Assembly (NCBI RefSeq): GCF_000204055.1 | Contig: NW_006768791.1 | Location: 594,161-658,160 of the forward strand | Reading direction: 5' to 3' | Origin: Melampsora larici-populina 98AG31 | Lineage: Eukaryota > Basidiomycota > Pucciniomycetes > Pucciniales > Melampsoraceae | Length of the DNA: 64,000 nucleotides | The notes under the pieces: model-generated | What the model saw: the letters and a program-made list of their open reading frames with translations, nothing else | Told to the model about the DNA's origin: nothing | Database searches by the model: none | Program-made: the position numbers and the translations under genes | Shown here: positions 1 to 11,700 of the stretch, piece by piece | How the letters are laid out: each line of letters begins with the position of its first letter | How positions within the stretch are numbered: position 1 is the stretch's first letter

Positions 1-2623
1 ATTAGAACGTGTAGCTTGCCTTACAGAGGAATCTGTCATACAGAGAAATCTTCTTGGTAGGGCAAACTTTGTTTGTAGCATCTACAGATGGCTTGAGTTC
101 ATTCCCTGTCTGTACGGGAAAATCCTTTTGGAAAGTCATACGAGGTCTGTTAGAAACACCGCTGAAGATCTCTTCCATAAAAAGCCTGTTGAATCATGAA
201 GTATGCTTTGGAGACCGTAGAGTATAATTACATTGTTTTACTCACGGTGGACAGAGGATGGGTCTTCTCTGGCTCACGGCTTGTATCCCCGTGAGTTGAG
301 TGGAAGAGAAGCCCTCCTCAGGTTCTTTGTTATCACCCCGGAGGAGCAGGCTAGACCCGGAGATAGACGTCTATCACCGGGGGCCTGCTCTTCCGGGGCA
401 TACCCCCACACCACCACCTAGTAGAAACAAAACCCCTATTGAGTAGTGGTTACAAAGAACCATAGGAGTGTCACTCCTACTTTGGGAACACTTACATGTC
501 AAGAATGAAAGTCATTATTAATCTTGACATGTTAAAATTGTGTTATCCCAAACTCACTTACACACCACACCCGAGAGTAATGCATCAAAGATCAGCCAGA
601 TGAGTGATTCCTTACGTGAAGAATTGCGCTGGATTTGACTCAAGAGTGGTGCGATCTGGTGTGATTAGAAGATGTCGCAAACTCGAAGCCCTTGTCGCAG
701 TGCAAAACCCAGTGTTGCATGCCAAATATACACATGTAACACATCGGGGCCGATGCAGCGACAAACTGTCGCAACCGTGGTTGCAACGGGCATTTGCTCA
801 CGGTGTGAAGAACGTGCGGGCATGCCCGCCACAGCTTAATCATGAAACAACTTAAGTTCCCATTGTCACAACAATTTTAGTAATGTTTGCACAGGATTCA
901 CTGCTTGCCATGTTTCCTCATGTCTTGGAATTCAAAAATGGGCTCTTTGTGATCTCCTCAGCTCAAAATCATTGTGGACACCACTTTATACATACTTGGT
1001 AATTACTAATCACATATTTGTTGTACAAAAAATATTGAGTACAACCGTTGATAATTTTTGAGGCAAGCCTCATACTTAGACCATTTCACAAACTGCTTTT
1101 GTTAACAAGCTGTATTTGATTTGGGGAGCAGACCATCCCCACCTCAAGATTTTTAAAGAACTTGAGTATCTCTACAAAACCGTCCCCTTTTATATTTGAA
1201 GAAAGTTTGGTAATAAGGTAGTTGAGAAGAAGTTCAAATATGATTTGCAGGGGAGAGGAAAAGGAGAGACACTTCAGGATTATGTGGTATTTTGACTGTA
1301 TATTGTTGGTTTGGTTAGTAAGGTTTGGGCAGAGATTTATCTAGGGTTGTTTAGTAGCTACAAAAGTTTTTAACATTTATTTTTTTTGGTTGTTTGTCTT
1401 TTTTCTTTTATCCAAATTTTGTATTGCCGCTAGCCACCCTGTAGGGTGTGTTTCATCTTTTATTCAAAGTAATTATATACCCGGGGCTTACGCCTTGGGA
1501 TTTGCACCAAATACAGGTATTGCCTTTGGCAATCTAGTTTAAACAAGTAGTGAGTTTAACAGTCCCATTTCAGATTCCATTCTCTTATGGAAGAGCCGCA
1601 AGTGAAATGAAATAAGAAATTGATTGGGCTAGGAACAAAACTGTGATCCCAATCCTTATCTCTTCACCTACCAGGAGGAGGTAGCAAAACGCCTCGAGTC
1701 TGTTCTTCCACCTAAAGTACCTAGTCTTCTACAAGACCCAATACCCTATGCGTGGTGTGGGGAGGGCCCCAGAGGGCGGTAGATCTCGAAATTGTCTAAA
1801 TAAGACCTATTTCAAGAAACCGCCCGTGGGGTGAGAACATACTTGAGAAGTTCGACTTCTCAACCCGGGAGGTGGGTGGGTTTTTTTACTTTTTATAAGA
1901 AGGTAAACTTTTGAGGAAGTCGACTTGCTGAGGAAGTGTGAGTGCTACAAGGGTGAAGTTTTAGATGAATGGTGAGGAAAAATTTTCTCATCTTCTAAAA
2001 CATCTAAAATCACTCTCTGTGAAGGCCAGTCCAACCGTGAAGCTGACCTTTCACGTGTGTGATCCTCTCTTGCACGCTCCACTTCTCTCTCTCCCATTTC
2101 TAATGGACTACGGTGTACAGCCGCAAGCTATTGAACACCAACAATTTTTGTAAAGTTGTTCAATTTTGGATTGCTATAGTTCATTTTGTAGCCCTCTTGA
2201 TACTGATCATTTATCACACAAATGTGGTCTCTTTCTGAAACAATCAAAGGTAAGCTTGGGTTGCACGGCTCCAAGACTGACATGCAATTCAAAAGGCGCA
2301 ACAGCGCCAAAAAAACACTGAATTTACATTTTTTTGGGCAGTAACAGAACAGATGTTGTTGTGGCCCAAAAAAACTGTTGATTTGACACATCTTCTTGCA
2401 TGCCGGGTCAGGCCGCAACCTCGAAATCAATTTTTTGGTGTGGTGCAGTCAGAAAAACCGGAATGCACGCGCATTGCAGCACACAACACCTGTGTTCCAG
2501 GCCCATGGTTGGTGACACCAGGTAATACACTTGGGATAGTGTTGTGTTACTCATGATGGTAAAGTGATCTTGAAATTATGAAATACATTCTGCTACATTT
2601 CCCTCCAAACAAGTGCTAACAAA
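1..2623. other. Gene-poor AT-rich stretch, no supported gene
   Basis: I find no convincing coding region. All open frames are under about 100 codons and lack recognisable domains or splice structure. A GC-richer block lies near 240-420, another near 1660-1830, and a T-rich tract near 1375-1425. A short sequence at about 1427-1450 (cgctagccaccctgtagggt) recurs with one change near 56847-56870 and probably belongs to a dispersed repeat. Confidence 0.5.
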
Positions 2624-2807
2624 CACTGCCGGCATATTTGGCTCAGAGAAAAACGTCCGAGGAGTCCTTGGATGGCACCCCCGAGGAAAAGGCCCCCCGA
2701 GGGCTAATGCCGTTGCCTCGAATTGGATCCTCGGATGGGGGTTAACTCGGAGTCAGAATCCGAGGAATCCTCAGATTTTTGGCTCCGAGCCAAATATGCT
2801 GGCTGTG
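2624..2807. mobile_element. CACTA-like MITE (184 bp)
   Basis: The left end reads CACTGCCGGCATATTTGGCT and the right end is its imperfect inverted copy, read inward as CACAGCCAGCATATTTGGCT. The element is flanked on both sides by AAA, a 3-bp target duplication. Ends starting CACT with a 3-bp duplication are the CACTA/EnSpm pattern. It has no coding capacity, so it would be non-autonomous. Its end consensus CACTNCCRGCA is shared with the element at 34448-34640. Confidence 0.7.
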
Positions 2808-4551
2808 AAATGTGTCCTTCTTGGGTGATCTTTGAACAAGCATAGGCTCCAGCATCCTATGTGGATTGACCTCAGTGGAGCCCACCTTATGACTTTGGCC
2901 CCCGCCGCTCAATCTGGCTAGTACTTATAAAATATTGACACAGCTGACTTCCTTCATGCCGGCGGGAATAACATTATTAAGGTGTTGAGGCTAGTTATAA
3001 AATTGGGTGCTTGTGTGTTGAGTATCATACATTAATACTTTGACGCATGTCTTTTGAGTAGATAAATCAAGTTATATTTCCTTTAAAGTTGTGTCACTTT
3101 GCCCCTTCAATAAAGATCCTTTATTGTAGGTTTTAGAAGAGCAGTCTATAGACATTACTTCTCGTTATCTTTAGTAGTTTATCCTCTTCAAGCTCTAAAT
3201 TCCCCTTGTTGGGTGATTAGTTCTACAGCACCTGACCAGATTCTCTTACTTGGGATCATCACAGAAGGGTCATATCAAACATTAACCAGAGGAATTATTA
3301 TGGACAAATCATCTGGTAGGAAAATGGGTACAGCCCAATCTGCCAGCCAAGCATTTCAAACATTCTACCACCAAAAGAGTACATTGGGTATAAGTCCTCA
3401 TCCCGGCTCTAAGGGTGGCTTTCATATGTGATGTGATCATGATTTCAATACTTGCTTTGACCAGTCCTCACCAGATCTTGAGCCTATGATGAGTGCGGCT
3501 GAGATCCATGGTGTCCTGATCAGTGAATGGAACATGGTTTTCATGCTCTCAATCCATTGAATGGTGTTGAAAAGTATCTAGAAAGGTTCATAATAGTGGT
3601 CATATTGCATGCAGTGCAGTTTTTAGAAGAGCAGAAGGAGAATTCAAACAATAATCAAAAGATACTGCAGTGAATTAAGGTGCAGCAGGGGGGTAAGCAA
3701 GTTTAGAGAGTGAACATGTGACACAAGTGATAGCTTCACTTCACATTTTTCATGTTTTCTGGTACACATTGATGCAACCTGGAACACAAAAGGACATCAG
3801 AAAAGGAAAATTGAACAGAGTTTAAAGAAGAATTGGTATAGTGGGTAGTGTCTAAAAGTGTGTAATGTCGGGCCGGTTAGTACAGCCAAAAAGCTGATTT
3901 ATCAAAAACTCCATTGGATGAAAAGAACTTTCTCTACTGTAAAAATTGTTAAAAACAACATGTTCAATACAATTTTGGATTCCTATCGATGTGAGGATTC
4001 CAAATCTGCCCTCGGCTTCAAAATTGGATCAATTTTGTGGGCTTCATGAACTTTTTTCTCAAAATACCCAATTTCACATGTTTAGGCACTACCCACCATA
4101 TCCCCAGGTTTTTTTACAGTGTGATTGAAATGAGATGATTGGGATCAGGTAGTGGTATTTGATGAATACTCTTGGTTATGATTTGATCTATTCTTCATGT
4201 AGTCATCATGATCTTTTTATTCAGTACCCTGATATACTGAAGGTGAATCTGGTACTTCATTCAGGTCAAACAGATAAGCCTTCTCAATGTGAAGATTGTG
4301 CAGTGTTTGGGAAGGCAATTGATCCATTTGGTGTGGAAGTGATCTGTGGGAATTTTTGTTTGGGTCTAAAGTCTATGTTTCAATTTAGTGAACTCCAAAG
4401 TAAAAATCCAATAAAAAACTCACCCAATGCTGCAGGACTGGAGCCGGTGGTAAGATAGGGTCCTTGGTACTCTGGACTTAAATTTGTTTGCATTGCAATA
4501 GATTGCTTTGAAGTTAGATTTCTTCTCTGGTATCTGTGTTTTGTTTGGGAC
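2808..4551. other. Intergenic stretch without supported gene
   Basis: Only short, unrelated open frames are visible, with no domains and no chain of exons in agreeing phase. The 3' side adjoins the unknown gene ending at 4552. Confidence 0.5.
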
Positions 4552-6600
4552 TTACTTGATAGACAATAGTATTTCTTCAATTTCTGATGGCTCATCATCT
4601 ACTACATAAAAAGCCTTTGTCCTAGACTTTTTTGGCCATCCTTTATCAAAGAAACTTTTCTCATGGAAAACTTTCCTTCTTTTTGAAGACTTCTTGATTT
4701 TGGAGACTCTTGTACTTGTATGATGTTGAGAATTACCTGAGTCCTGCTGGGATTTTAGTGATTTAAAAGGAGTTATGGCCTCTTGTTCTTTTGATAATAC
4801 ATCTGACACAATTGTAAATTCATTGGATTGTGGTGTTCCTAATAATTGAGTCTTCTTTGGAGCAAGTCTTTTTGACTCTGCGTTTTTACTTACTGTTGAT
4901 TTCCCTGTATTATTCCCTTTTTCTGATCTATTCCATAAGAAAGCCCCATGTAGCTCACCATTAGAGTATAGCTCTTTCAAGTGAGCAAATGCCTTTCTTT
5001 TAAAAGTATTGTATTTATCATTTATTGAATCCTGGCCTCTGGAGAATTCTTTGGCACTTTCAAAAACAATTTCAGTCAACTGAGACTTTCTGTCAGATTC
5101 AATGACACAGCTTTGCTTCCAACCAGGAATGATTTTACAAGTGACAGGATTCCTGTCTTGTACACCTTCTGAAAGCAAAGCCCAAACCATTTGATTGTAG
5201 AAATTGTTAAGCTTATCAGATGCCAGAAGATGCTCCTCATAGACTTGTCCCAGTCCAAAATGCAGCCATCTCCACCGAATTTCTTTATTTTTACTGTGAT
5301 GATTTGACCTGAATTTTGTCAAAGCCCAATAGTATCTCATTGATTGTGCTGTTGTTACTCTTTTTTCAAGAGGTGTATTGGGGAAAAGACTTTCCAAAAC
5401 ATGGCTGAGCACATTTCCAGTCCTTCGGATGAAGAGATAGAACATAACACTGTTGTTAATAACTCTTTTACGTTCATTGTGGTCACCTCTCTTCACAATG
5501 AACTCCATTGAGGTTGTGAACATTTCACGCAGGACTGAAAGTATTTCTGGATCATCTTCATCAAGTTTTGATACTAAATCAATTGCTCTAGACATATGCT
5601 TTACTACCAGGTTGTAGGTCATTACGTTCTCTTGCTTGGCTTTTTGGAATGACCACAAGTCTTCTACTCCTTCAAGCTTTTTTGAGACCTTGTGATCCTC
5701 AGCTAGGTCTTCTTCTGAAATAACCCCAAGCTGATTTGATATCCTGTGGTCATTTCCACCAAAAATAAACCAAATTTTGTGAACTTCTCCACTGAACTGA
5801 GTGGATTTGTGGCCACATGTTTTTAAGGGATCTTCAAAAAAAGGAACTGGAGACCATGAATATCCACTCCAAGGGGTTCTGTTGATCAGGTACCTATGTA
5901 TATCAATCACGCCACCTATATGATCATTGAGGATTTTTTTTTCTTTCATGTTTTGTGACCGGATTTTATCAACATTGCAAATCATGTTCTGATGTTTTAA
6001 ACCATCAGCCACCAAGATTTCAAAGATTTCAAACATATGCATATAATTCCTATAGTAGACGCCATATTGTAATTGATCATCCTTTTTGAGTTGAGATGAG
6101 ATAAGAAATGTTTCAAGTGAGTGATTTGAGCCATACAACAGGGTCATTGACTTCTGGAAATTCTCAAGTAATGTGTTCCATCCAATTTTTGACATTGCGT
6201 GGTCAACAAAGGGGGCAACTATTTTCCTTACTGCGTATTGATTTTTATTCTTGGACAAATGATTCAGTGTGCTTGACACTTCTGCTTCCAGACAATCCAG
6301 CTTTGGATGTTCTTTTTTTTCAGAGTGGCCTTTCAGGATCTGTATGAGTTGATGCACAAGTCTTTCTAATGGGGAAAAAGAAATGTCCAGGTCCACTTTG
6401 CTAATGCTACTTTCAATTTTTGAATCAATTTTTGAATTTGCAGTCGTCCCAAAAGGGCAGTCTTTCAAGATGGGACCTATGTAATAGTTCACTCTTTTCC
6501 CAAATATCGCACCATCTCTGTTTTGCTTAACTACTTCTTCAATTGTTCTTATGTCCCTCCAAGTCTCAAGGTTCTCATCCTGCAACAGAATTTTTTCCAT
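4552..6600 (-). CDS. Unknown 682-aa protein, single exon
   Basis: A long uninterrupted frame of 683 codons. The first ATG in frame is at 6600; the frame is open a few codons further upstream only through a non-ATG codon, so an upstream exon ending near 6605 cannot be excluded. I recognise no domain. The protein is mostly charged and helical in character. The C-terminal 120 residues are rich in Ser, Lys and Arg with clusters such as KIKKSSKRRK, compatible with a nuclear localisation signal, followed by an acidic tail (DDEPSEIEEI). There is no signal peptide or membrane segment. Neighbours do not inform function. It could be a lineage-specific or transposon-linked family; the length without stops makes a real gene likely. 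Confidence 0.7.
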   Translation of the reverse strand: MEKILLQDENLETWRDIRTIEEVVKQNRDGAIFGKRVNYYIGPILKDCPFGTTANSKIDSKIESSISKVDLDISFSPLERLVHQLIQILKGHSEKKEHPKLDCLEAEVSSTLNHLSKNKNQYAVRKIVAPFVDHAMSKIGWNTLLENFQKSMTLLYGSNHSLETFLISSQLKKDDQLQYGVYYRNYMHMFEIFEILVADGLKHQNMICNVDKIRSQNMKEKKILNDHIGGVIDIHRYLINRTPWSGYSWSPVPFFEDPLKTCGHKSTQFSGEVHKIWFIFGGNDHRISNQLGVISEEDLAEDHKVSKKLEGVEDLWSFQKAKQENVMTYNLVVKHMSRAIDLVSKLDEDDPEILSVLREMFTTSMEFIVKRGDHNERKRVINNSVMFYLFIRRTGNVLSHVLESLFPNTPLEKRVTTAQSMRYYWALTKFRSNHHSKNKEIRWRWLHFGLGQVYEEHLLASDKLNNFYNQMVWALLSEGVQDRNPVTCKIIPGWKQSCVIESDRKSQLTEIVFESAKEFSRGQDSINDKYNTFKRKAFAHLKELYSNGELHGAFLWNRSEKGNNTGKSTVSKNAESKRLAPKKTQLLGTPQSNEFTIVSDVLSKEQEAITPFKSLKSQQDSGNSQHHTSTRVSKIKKSSKRRKVFHEKSFFDKGWPKKSRTKAFYVVDDEPSEIEEILLSIK

Positions 6601-7689
6601 TGGGCTGATTTCCCGCACAGGTTCTCTTACTTGAGATCATCAGAGAAAACTCCTATTAGTCATTATCATGAAGTTGATCTTCAGAAAACATGAAAATAAT
6701 CTGACCATTTCCTATTGCAGGTGATACCGTTTCCAGTTGACTCATTCCAAGGTGGACTGGGCCACCGGGAAGCAATTTGACCGAGAGGATTGAGTGTACG
6801 AAGGCCATAATAACCACAATAACAAGCATTTTGGCTGAAAAGATATTTGTCTAGGGCAAGATGGCAAAATTGATGATGAAAAGTAGATCAGACGTGAATG
6901 TGAAATCCTGGCTTTTCGGCTAAAGAATATTTGATGCAAAGATACAGGTAATGTTTTATAGTTTTGATTCATATGATAGTGATTACGTACTACGGAGGAT
7001 GGAACAAGTAGCCAACGAATACACCGGCCTAATGCGCCCGACTGCAACATGCAGCATTTGCTGAACCAGAAATTCTTTAGGGTGACCACACCGCAGCGGT
7101 TAAGTTAAATGAATGTTTGCCAATGATTGTTTCAAAGCACTGACCATTGAATATTTTCACATTCACTGCAGCACTCTGTGTAACTAGTCTCTGCTGGACA
7201 TCCCCTACTAAATAGAGGTTTTCCAACGCAACACCCAGTGACCATGAGTTTAGATTGTGAAAACCCGTATACCTTGAAATACGCAATAAGCCAGGATATA
7301 ATTTGAGAATGAAGCGAAGTGATGAGGCGAAGTTATCTTACACCAGCCGTTTGATTATGATCCGTCTCGTCATTGATGGCACAGAGATACAGGTAATGTT
7401 GTGAGCTATGCTGTTTTTGTAGACGCAGAAAAACAAACTATCCATCTCCTGCTCAGCATAAGGACAAACTGCAATCCGGCGTGGTTGAAGATGGTCACCG
7501 TCGACCCGGCCACTACACCTTTCTTCAATTGAGGCTGGCACTTGATAATTGCCGCGGTGTGATTCGTGAACGTCTCCCAACTAAACTTATCAAAGTGCCC
7601 TCTTCTCCTTCTGTATCGCTGCGGGTCCATCAGATGCTTGTAGATAGACTCTTGATCCTTCAGCTCGAGAAAACTTCGCTACTGCGGCA
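6601..7689. other. Intergenic stretch, nothing supported
   Basis: Upstream of the 682-aa gene. Overlapping short frames on both strands only; no domain, hairpin or terminal repeat that I can support. Confidence 0.45.
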
Positions 7690-8045
7690 TTCCTAAAGTT
7701 ACACCGGCCACCCAAAGCACACCTGGCGTAAAATTCGGAAAAAGGGCCCAATTCTTGAATTTCACACTGGTTCAGTGTCTTTGGTCCGTGTGAAAAATCA
7801 CTGTGTAAAAATGTCGGTGTGAAAATACCAAAGCCGGAGGTGATATAGAATCTTACACCGGAACTTTTACACAGAAAGTTGGTGTCAAAAATTCCAGCGT
7901 AAAAACCGAGACTTGCCTCCAAAAGATCAATTTAACACAGGCTGTATTCAGACCGACAATTCCAGTGTTAAATTGCCCTGCGTAAAATTGCATTCTAACA
8001 CATACAAAGCGCAGTTTTACACCGCCGCAAAAAAATAACACCGAC
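7690..8045. repeat. Dense array of short ACACCGG / GTGTAAAA-type motifs
   Basis: Within about 350 bp a short motif occurs many times in both orientations: forms such as TTACACCGG (near 7697 and 7853), TTTACACCG (near 8014), GTGTAAAAATG, GGCGTAAAATT, GCGTAAAATTG and CGTAAAAACCG. Such crowding of a short oriented motif resembles subterminal transposase-binding repeats of DNA transposons. No transposase lies next to it, so it may be the end of a non-autonomous element. Confidence 0.5.
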
Positions 8046-8743
8046 TTTCAAAAAACAGACCAAAGCGAGAAAGAAAACAAAAAACAAATGATATTCAATG
8101 ATATTGTAAGATATCAAATGACATTTAATGATAGGAAAACTCTTGACAGGAAGCCTCAACGAGGGGCGAAAATGTTTATCTGGTACACTGAGTGGGCCGT
8201 GTTCTGGTGCAATCAAAATCTTGGCTAGGTGATCAGCGCTTAGCTTCCTTATTGAGACCCACTGACGACCATGACTTGATGATTGTGTATGCAAGAATTC
8301 GTAATGGGTGATCAGATTTCTTTTTTCATCAAATATGGTAAGATTTGTACAAAGTAATTGAAACGGAGTGCCTTATCATCATTCAAAGATGAGATAGAAG
8401 TCAAGGCTGAGATTCAGTTGTCAAAACAGTTCAACTCACAGTAGTCGCGGTCTTGGTGTTCAACTTTAGTGTCTGAATTAATGGGATGTTTCAAATTACA
8501 TGAATGAGTATGAAGGGCAATCTTTGATTAACAAAAGTTTAGCTGACAAAGAATACAAAAACCACGTGAACAAATAATGAAACAATCTCATGAACTTATA
8601 AAAATGCATACAGACATCTACTGGCAAAGATCGAGAAATGTGAAGAAAACGCGCAGGGAAATGGGCACTAGACATTACTGAAGTGAGAGGAAAAGGATGC
8701 TCTAAGTAGATATTCTTCATCTCAAATTAGCCCTAACACTCAA

Positions 8744-11700
8744 TCATTGAAATAGAGCTTGAAAGCCAGCTGGAATGAATTGACGACGTTTCAATTTTCC
8801 CTCAGTATGATCAGGGTGAGCATATCCCTCCTTGTCATTCGGAGCTGATTCAACATCACCTATGGAATAAGAAGAAAAGGCAAAATGGTGAACATTTGTG
8901 AGAAAGAATCTTTGAATCAGAGTATAGAACACGCTTACCCTCGTTATGCTGAGTTCGGTGAGTATATCCACCCAATCGGTCAGGATGGGTCGAGCCTTGA
9001 CGATTGGTAGTAGGACGGTCTTGGTTTTGTGTGTCGCCCGTCATTTGATCCGAAGTTGATGACTGGCCATCGGTCTCCGAATCAAAGTTCCCCTTGGTAG
9101 AATTAGAATCCATGGTAGAGTTCGAAGACGGGGTTGAAGTCGAAGCTGTGGTAGAATCAGTAGCCGATGTGGAGTTGGAAGCCGGTGCTGTTGTCCCAGA
9201 GGTGGAATAGTTGTAGCTCTGACTAAATGAAGAGTCAGAAGGTGAGTTCGGAACACTTGTTTGACCTCCCGAAGAACCTTCAAAGTTGTTACCCATGAAG
9301 GACGATGAGCCGGAAATTGATGGGCTGCTTCTTCCAGCGTTTTCATTTGATACGGTATTCCCATCAGGAGAATTGTTATTGTTCATAGTCTGCGATTGAG
9401 AAAGATGGGTTGAAGCATCACTGCCATTCGAGTTTTGGCGATTTTGAGAGTTGGGCGAGGTTTCAGAAGACATTTGATCGGATCCGGAACTTGGGGTGAA
9501 TTGAGCCGCGTTACCGTTGTTTCCTCCTTGTGATTGACGAGAGGAACTGAACCCATCTTGACCAGAATTACCATCCCTTGGATATCCGCCGGTATTTTGA
9601 TGTCCATCCATGCCTTGACTGTGATCATCAGATGGACGGAAAATGTTCTTGACACCATCAGGGATAAATTGCTCGGCAAATCCAGGAAGGAATTGGCTTC
9701 CCCCGTTGTTCTGACGATCGCCACCTTGTTGGTAATGATCGTTGTCACCTTGATGTGGGTTTTGGAACTGACGTTGAGTGTTACCGTTGGAGTTTCCATA
9801 AGTGAAAGACGGGTGTTGGTTTTGGTCGTTCATGTTTCCCCCTTGATTCCCATTGAAAGAAGGCGATTGTTGTCGTCCTGAAGATGCACCATCGAACGAG
9901 GAACCTTGGAATTGACCTGAGTTTGCATCAGGAGAATTGTTGTTGTTCATAGTCTCCGATTGAGAAGGGTGAGTTGAAGCATCAGTGCCATTCGAGTTTT
10001 GGCGATTTTGAGAGTTGGGCGAGGTTTCAGAAGACATTTGATCGGATCCGGAACTTGGGGTGAATTGAGCTGCGTTACCGTTGTTTCCTCCTTGTGATTG
10101 ACGAGAGGAACTGAACCCATCTTGACCAGAATTACCATCCCTCGGATATCCGCCGGTATTTTGATGTCCATACATGCCTTGACTGTGAGCATCAGATGGA
10201 CGGAAAATGTTCTTAACACCATCAGGGATAAATCGCTCGGCGAATCCAGGGATGAATTGGCTTCCCCCGTTGTTCTGATGATCGTTGTAACCTTGTTGTT
10301 GGGCTTGGAACTGACGTTGAGTGTTGCCGTTGAAGTTTCCATCAGTGTGAGCCTGGCGTTGGTTTTGATCGTCCATGTTTCCGCGTTGGTTCCCATTGAA
10401 AGAAGGCGATTGTTGTCGTCCTGAAGATGCGCCATTGGACGAAGAACCTTGAACTTGACCTGGGATTGCATCAGAAGAATTGTTGTTGTTCATAGTCCCC
10501 GATTGAGAAGGGTGAGTTGAAGCATCAGTGCCATTCGAGTTTTGGCGATTTTGAGAGTTGGGCGAGGTTTCAGAAGACATTTGATCGGATCCGGAACTTG
10601 GGGTGAATTGAGCTGCGTTACCGTTGTTTCCTCCTTGTGATTGACGAGAGGAACTGAACCCATCTTGACCAGAATTACCATCCCTTGGATATCCGCCGGT
10701 ATTTTGATGTCCATACATGCCTTGACTGTGAGCATCAGATGGACGGAAAATGTTCTTGACACCATCAGGGATCAATTGCTCGGCAAATCCAGGAAGGAAT
10801 TGGCTTCCCCCGTTGTTCTGACGATCGCCACCTTGTTGTTGGTCTTGGAACTGAGGTTGAGTGTTACCGTTGGAGTTTCCATAAGTGAAAGACTGGTGTT
10901 GGTTTTGATCGTTCATATTTCCGCCTTGATTCCCATTGAAAGAAGGCGATTGTTGCCATCCTGAAGATGCGCCGTTGTCACCTTGATGTGGGTTTTGGAA
11001 CTGTCGTTGAGTGTTACCGTTGGAGTTTCCATAAGTGAAAGACTGGTGTTGGTTTTGATCGTTCATGTTTCCGCCTCGATTCCCATTGAAAGAAGGCGAT
11101 TGTTGCCATCCTAAAGATGCGCCGTTGCCATCTTGACTTTGGTCTTGGGACTGACGTTGAGTATTACCGTTGAAGTTTCCTTCAGTGAAAGACTGGTGTT
11201 GGTTTTGATCGTTCATGTTTCCGCCTTGATTCCCATTGAAAGAAGGCGATTGTTGCCCTCCTGAAGATGCGCCATAGGACAAAGAACCTTGGAATTGACC
11301 TGAGTTCGGTTGTCCGAAGTTTGAACCGCCAGTACCACTAAATGATTGGGAGGACTGTTGGCCGTTTTGAGTACCTTGAGCGCTTTGTGCGCCTTGAGCG
11401 TTTTGATTGCCTTGACCACTTTGATTGCCTTGACCATTTTGATTGATGTTACTATTTTGAATATTCTGGCCATTTTGAGCACCTTGACCGTTTTGAACAT
11501 TCTGACCGTTTTGAGAACCTTGAGCATTCTGACCATCCCGAGCAATTTGGCCATTCTGACTACTTTGATCATCTTGGCAAGCAGAACTATCATCGGAAAG
11601 TCCTCCTCCGTAGTATTGACCATTCATGTCATAACCATCAACGGATACACCGTTAGATCGACGTAGAATATGCTTCACACCATCGGGAATGAACTGTTGC

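Noticed and set aside
9041..11666. Many other long frames on both strands within the repeat protein
   Set aside because: All follow the same DNA tandem repeats in wrong frames and lack start, signal or domain.
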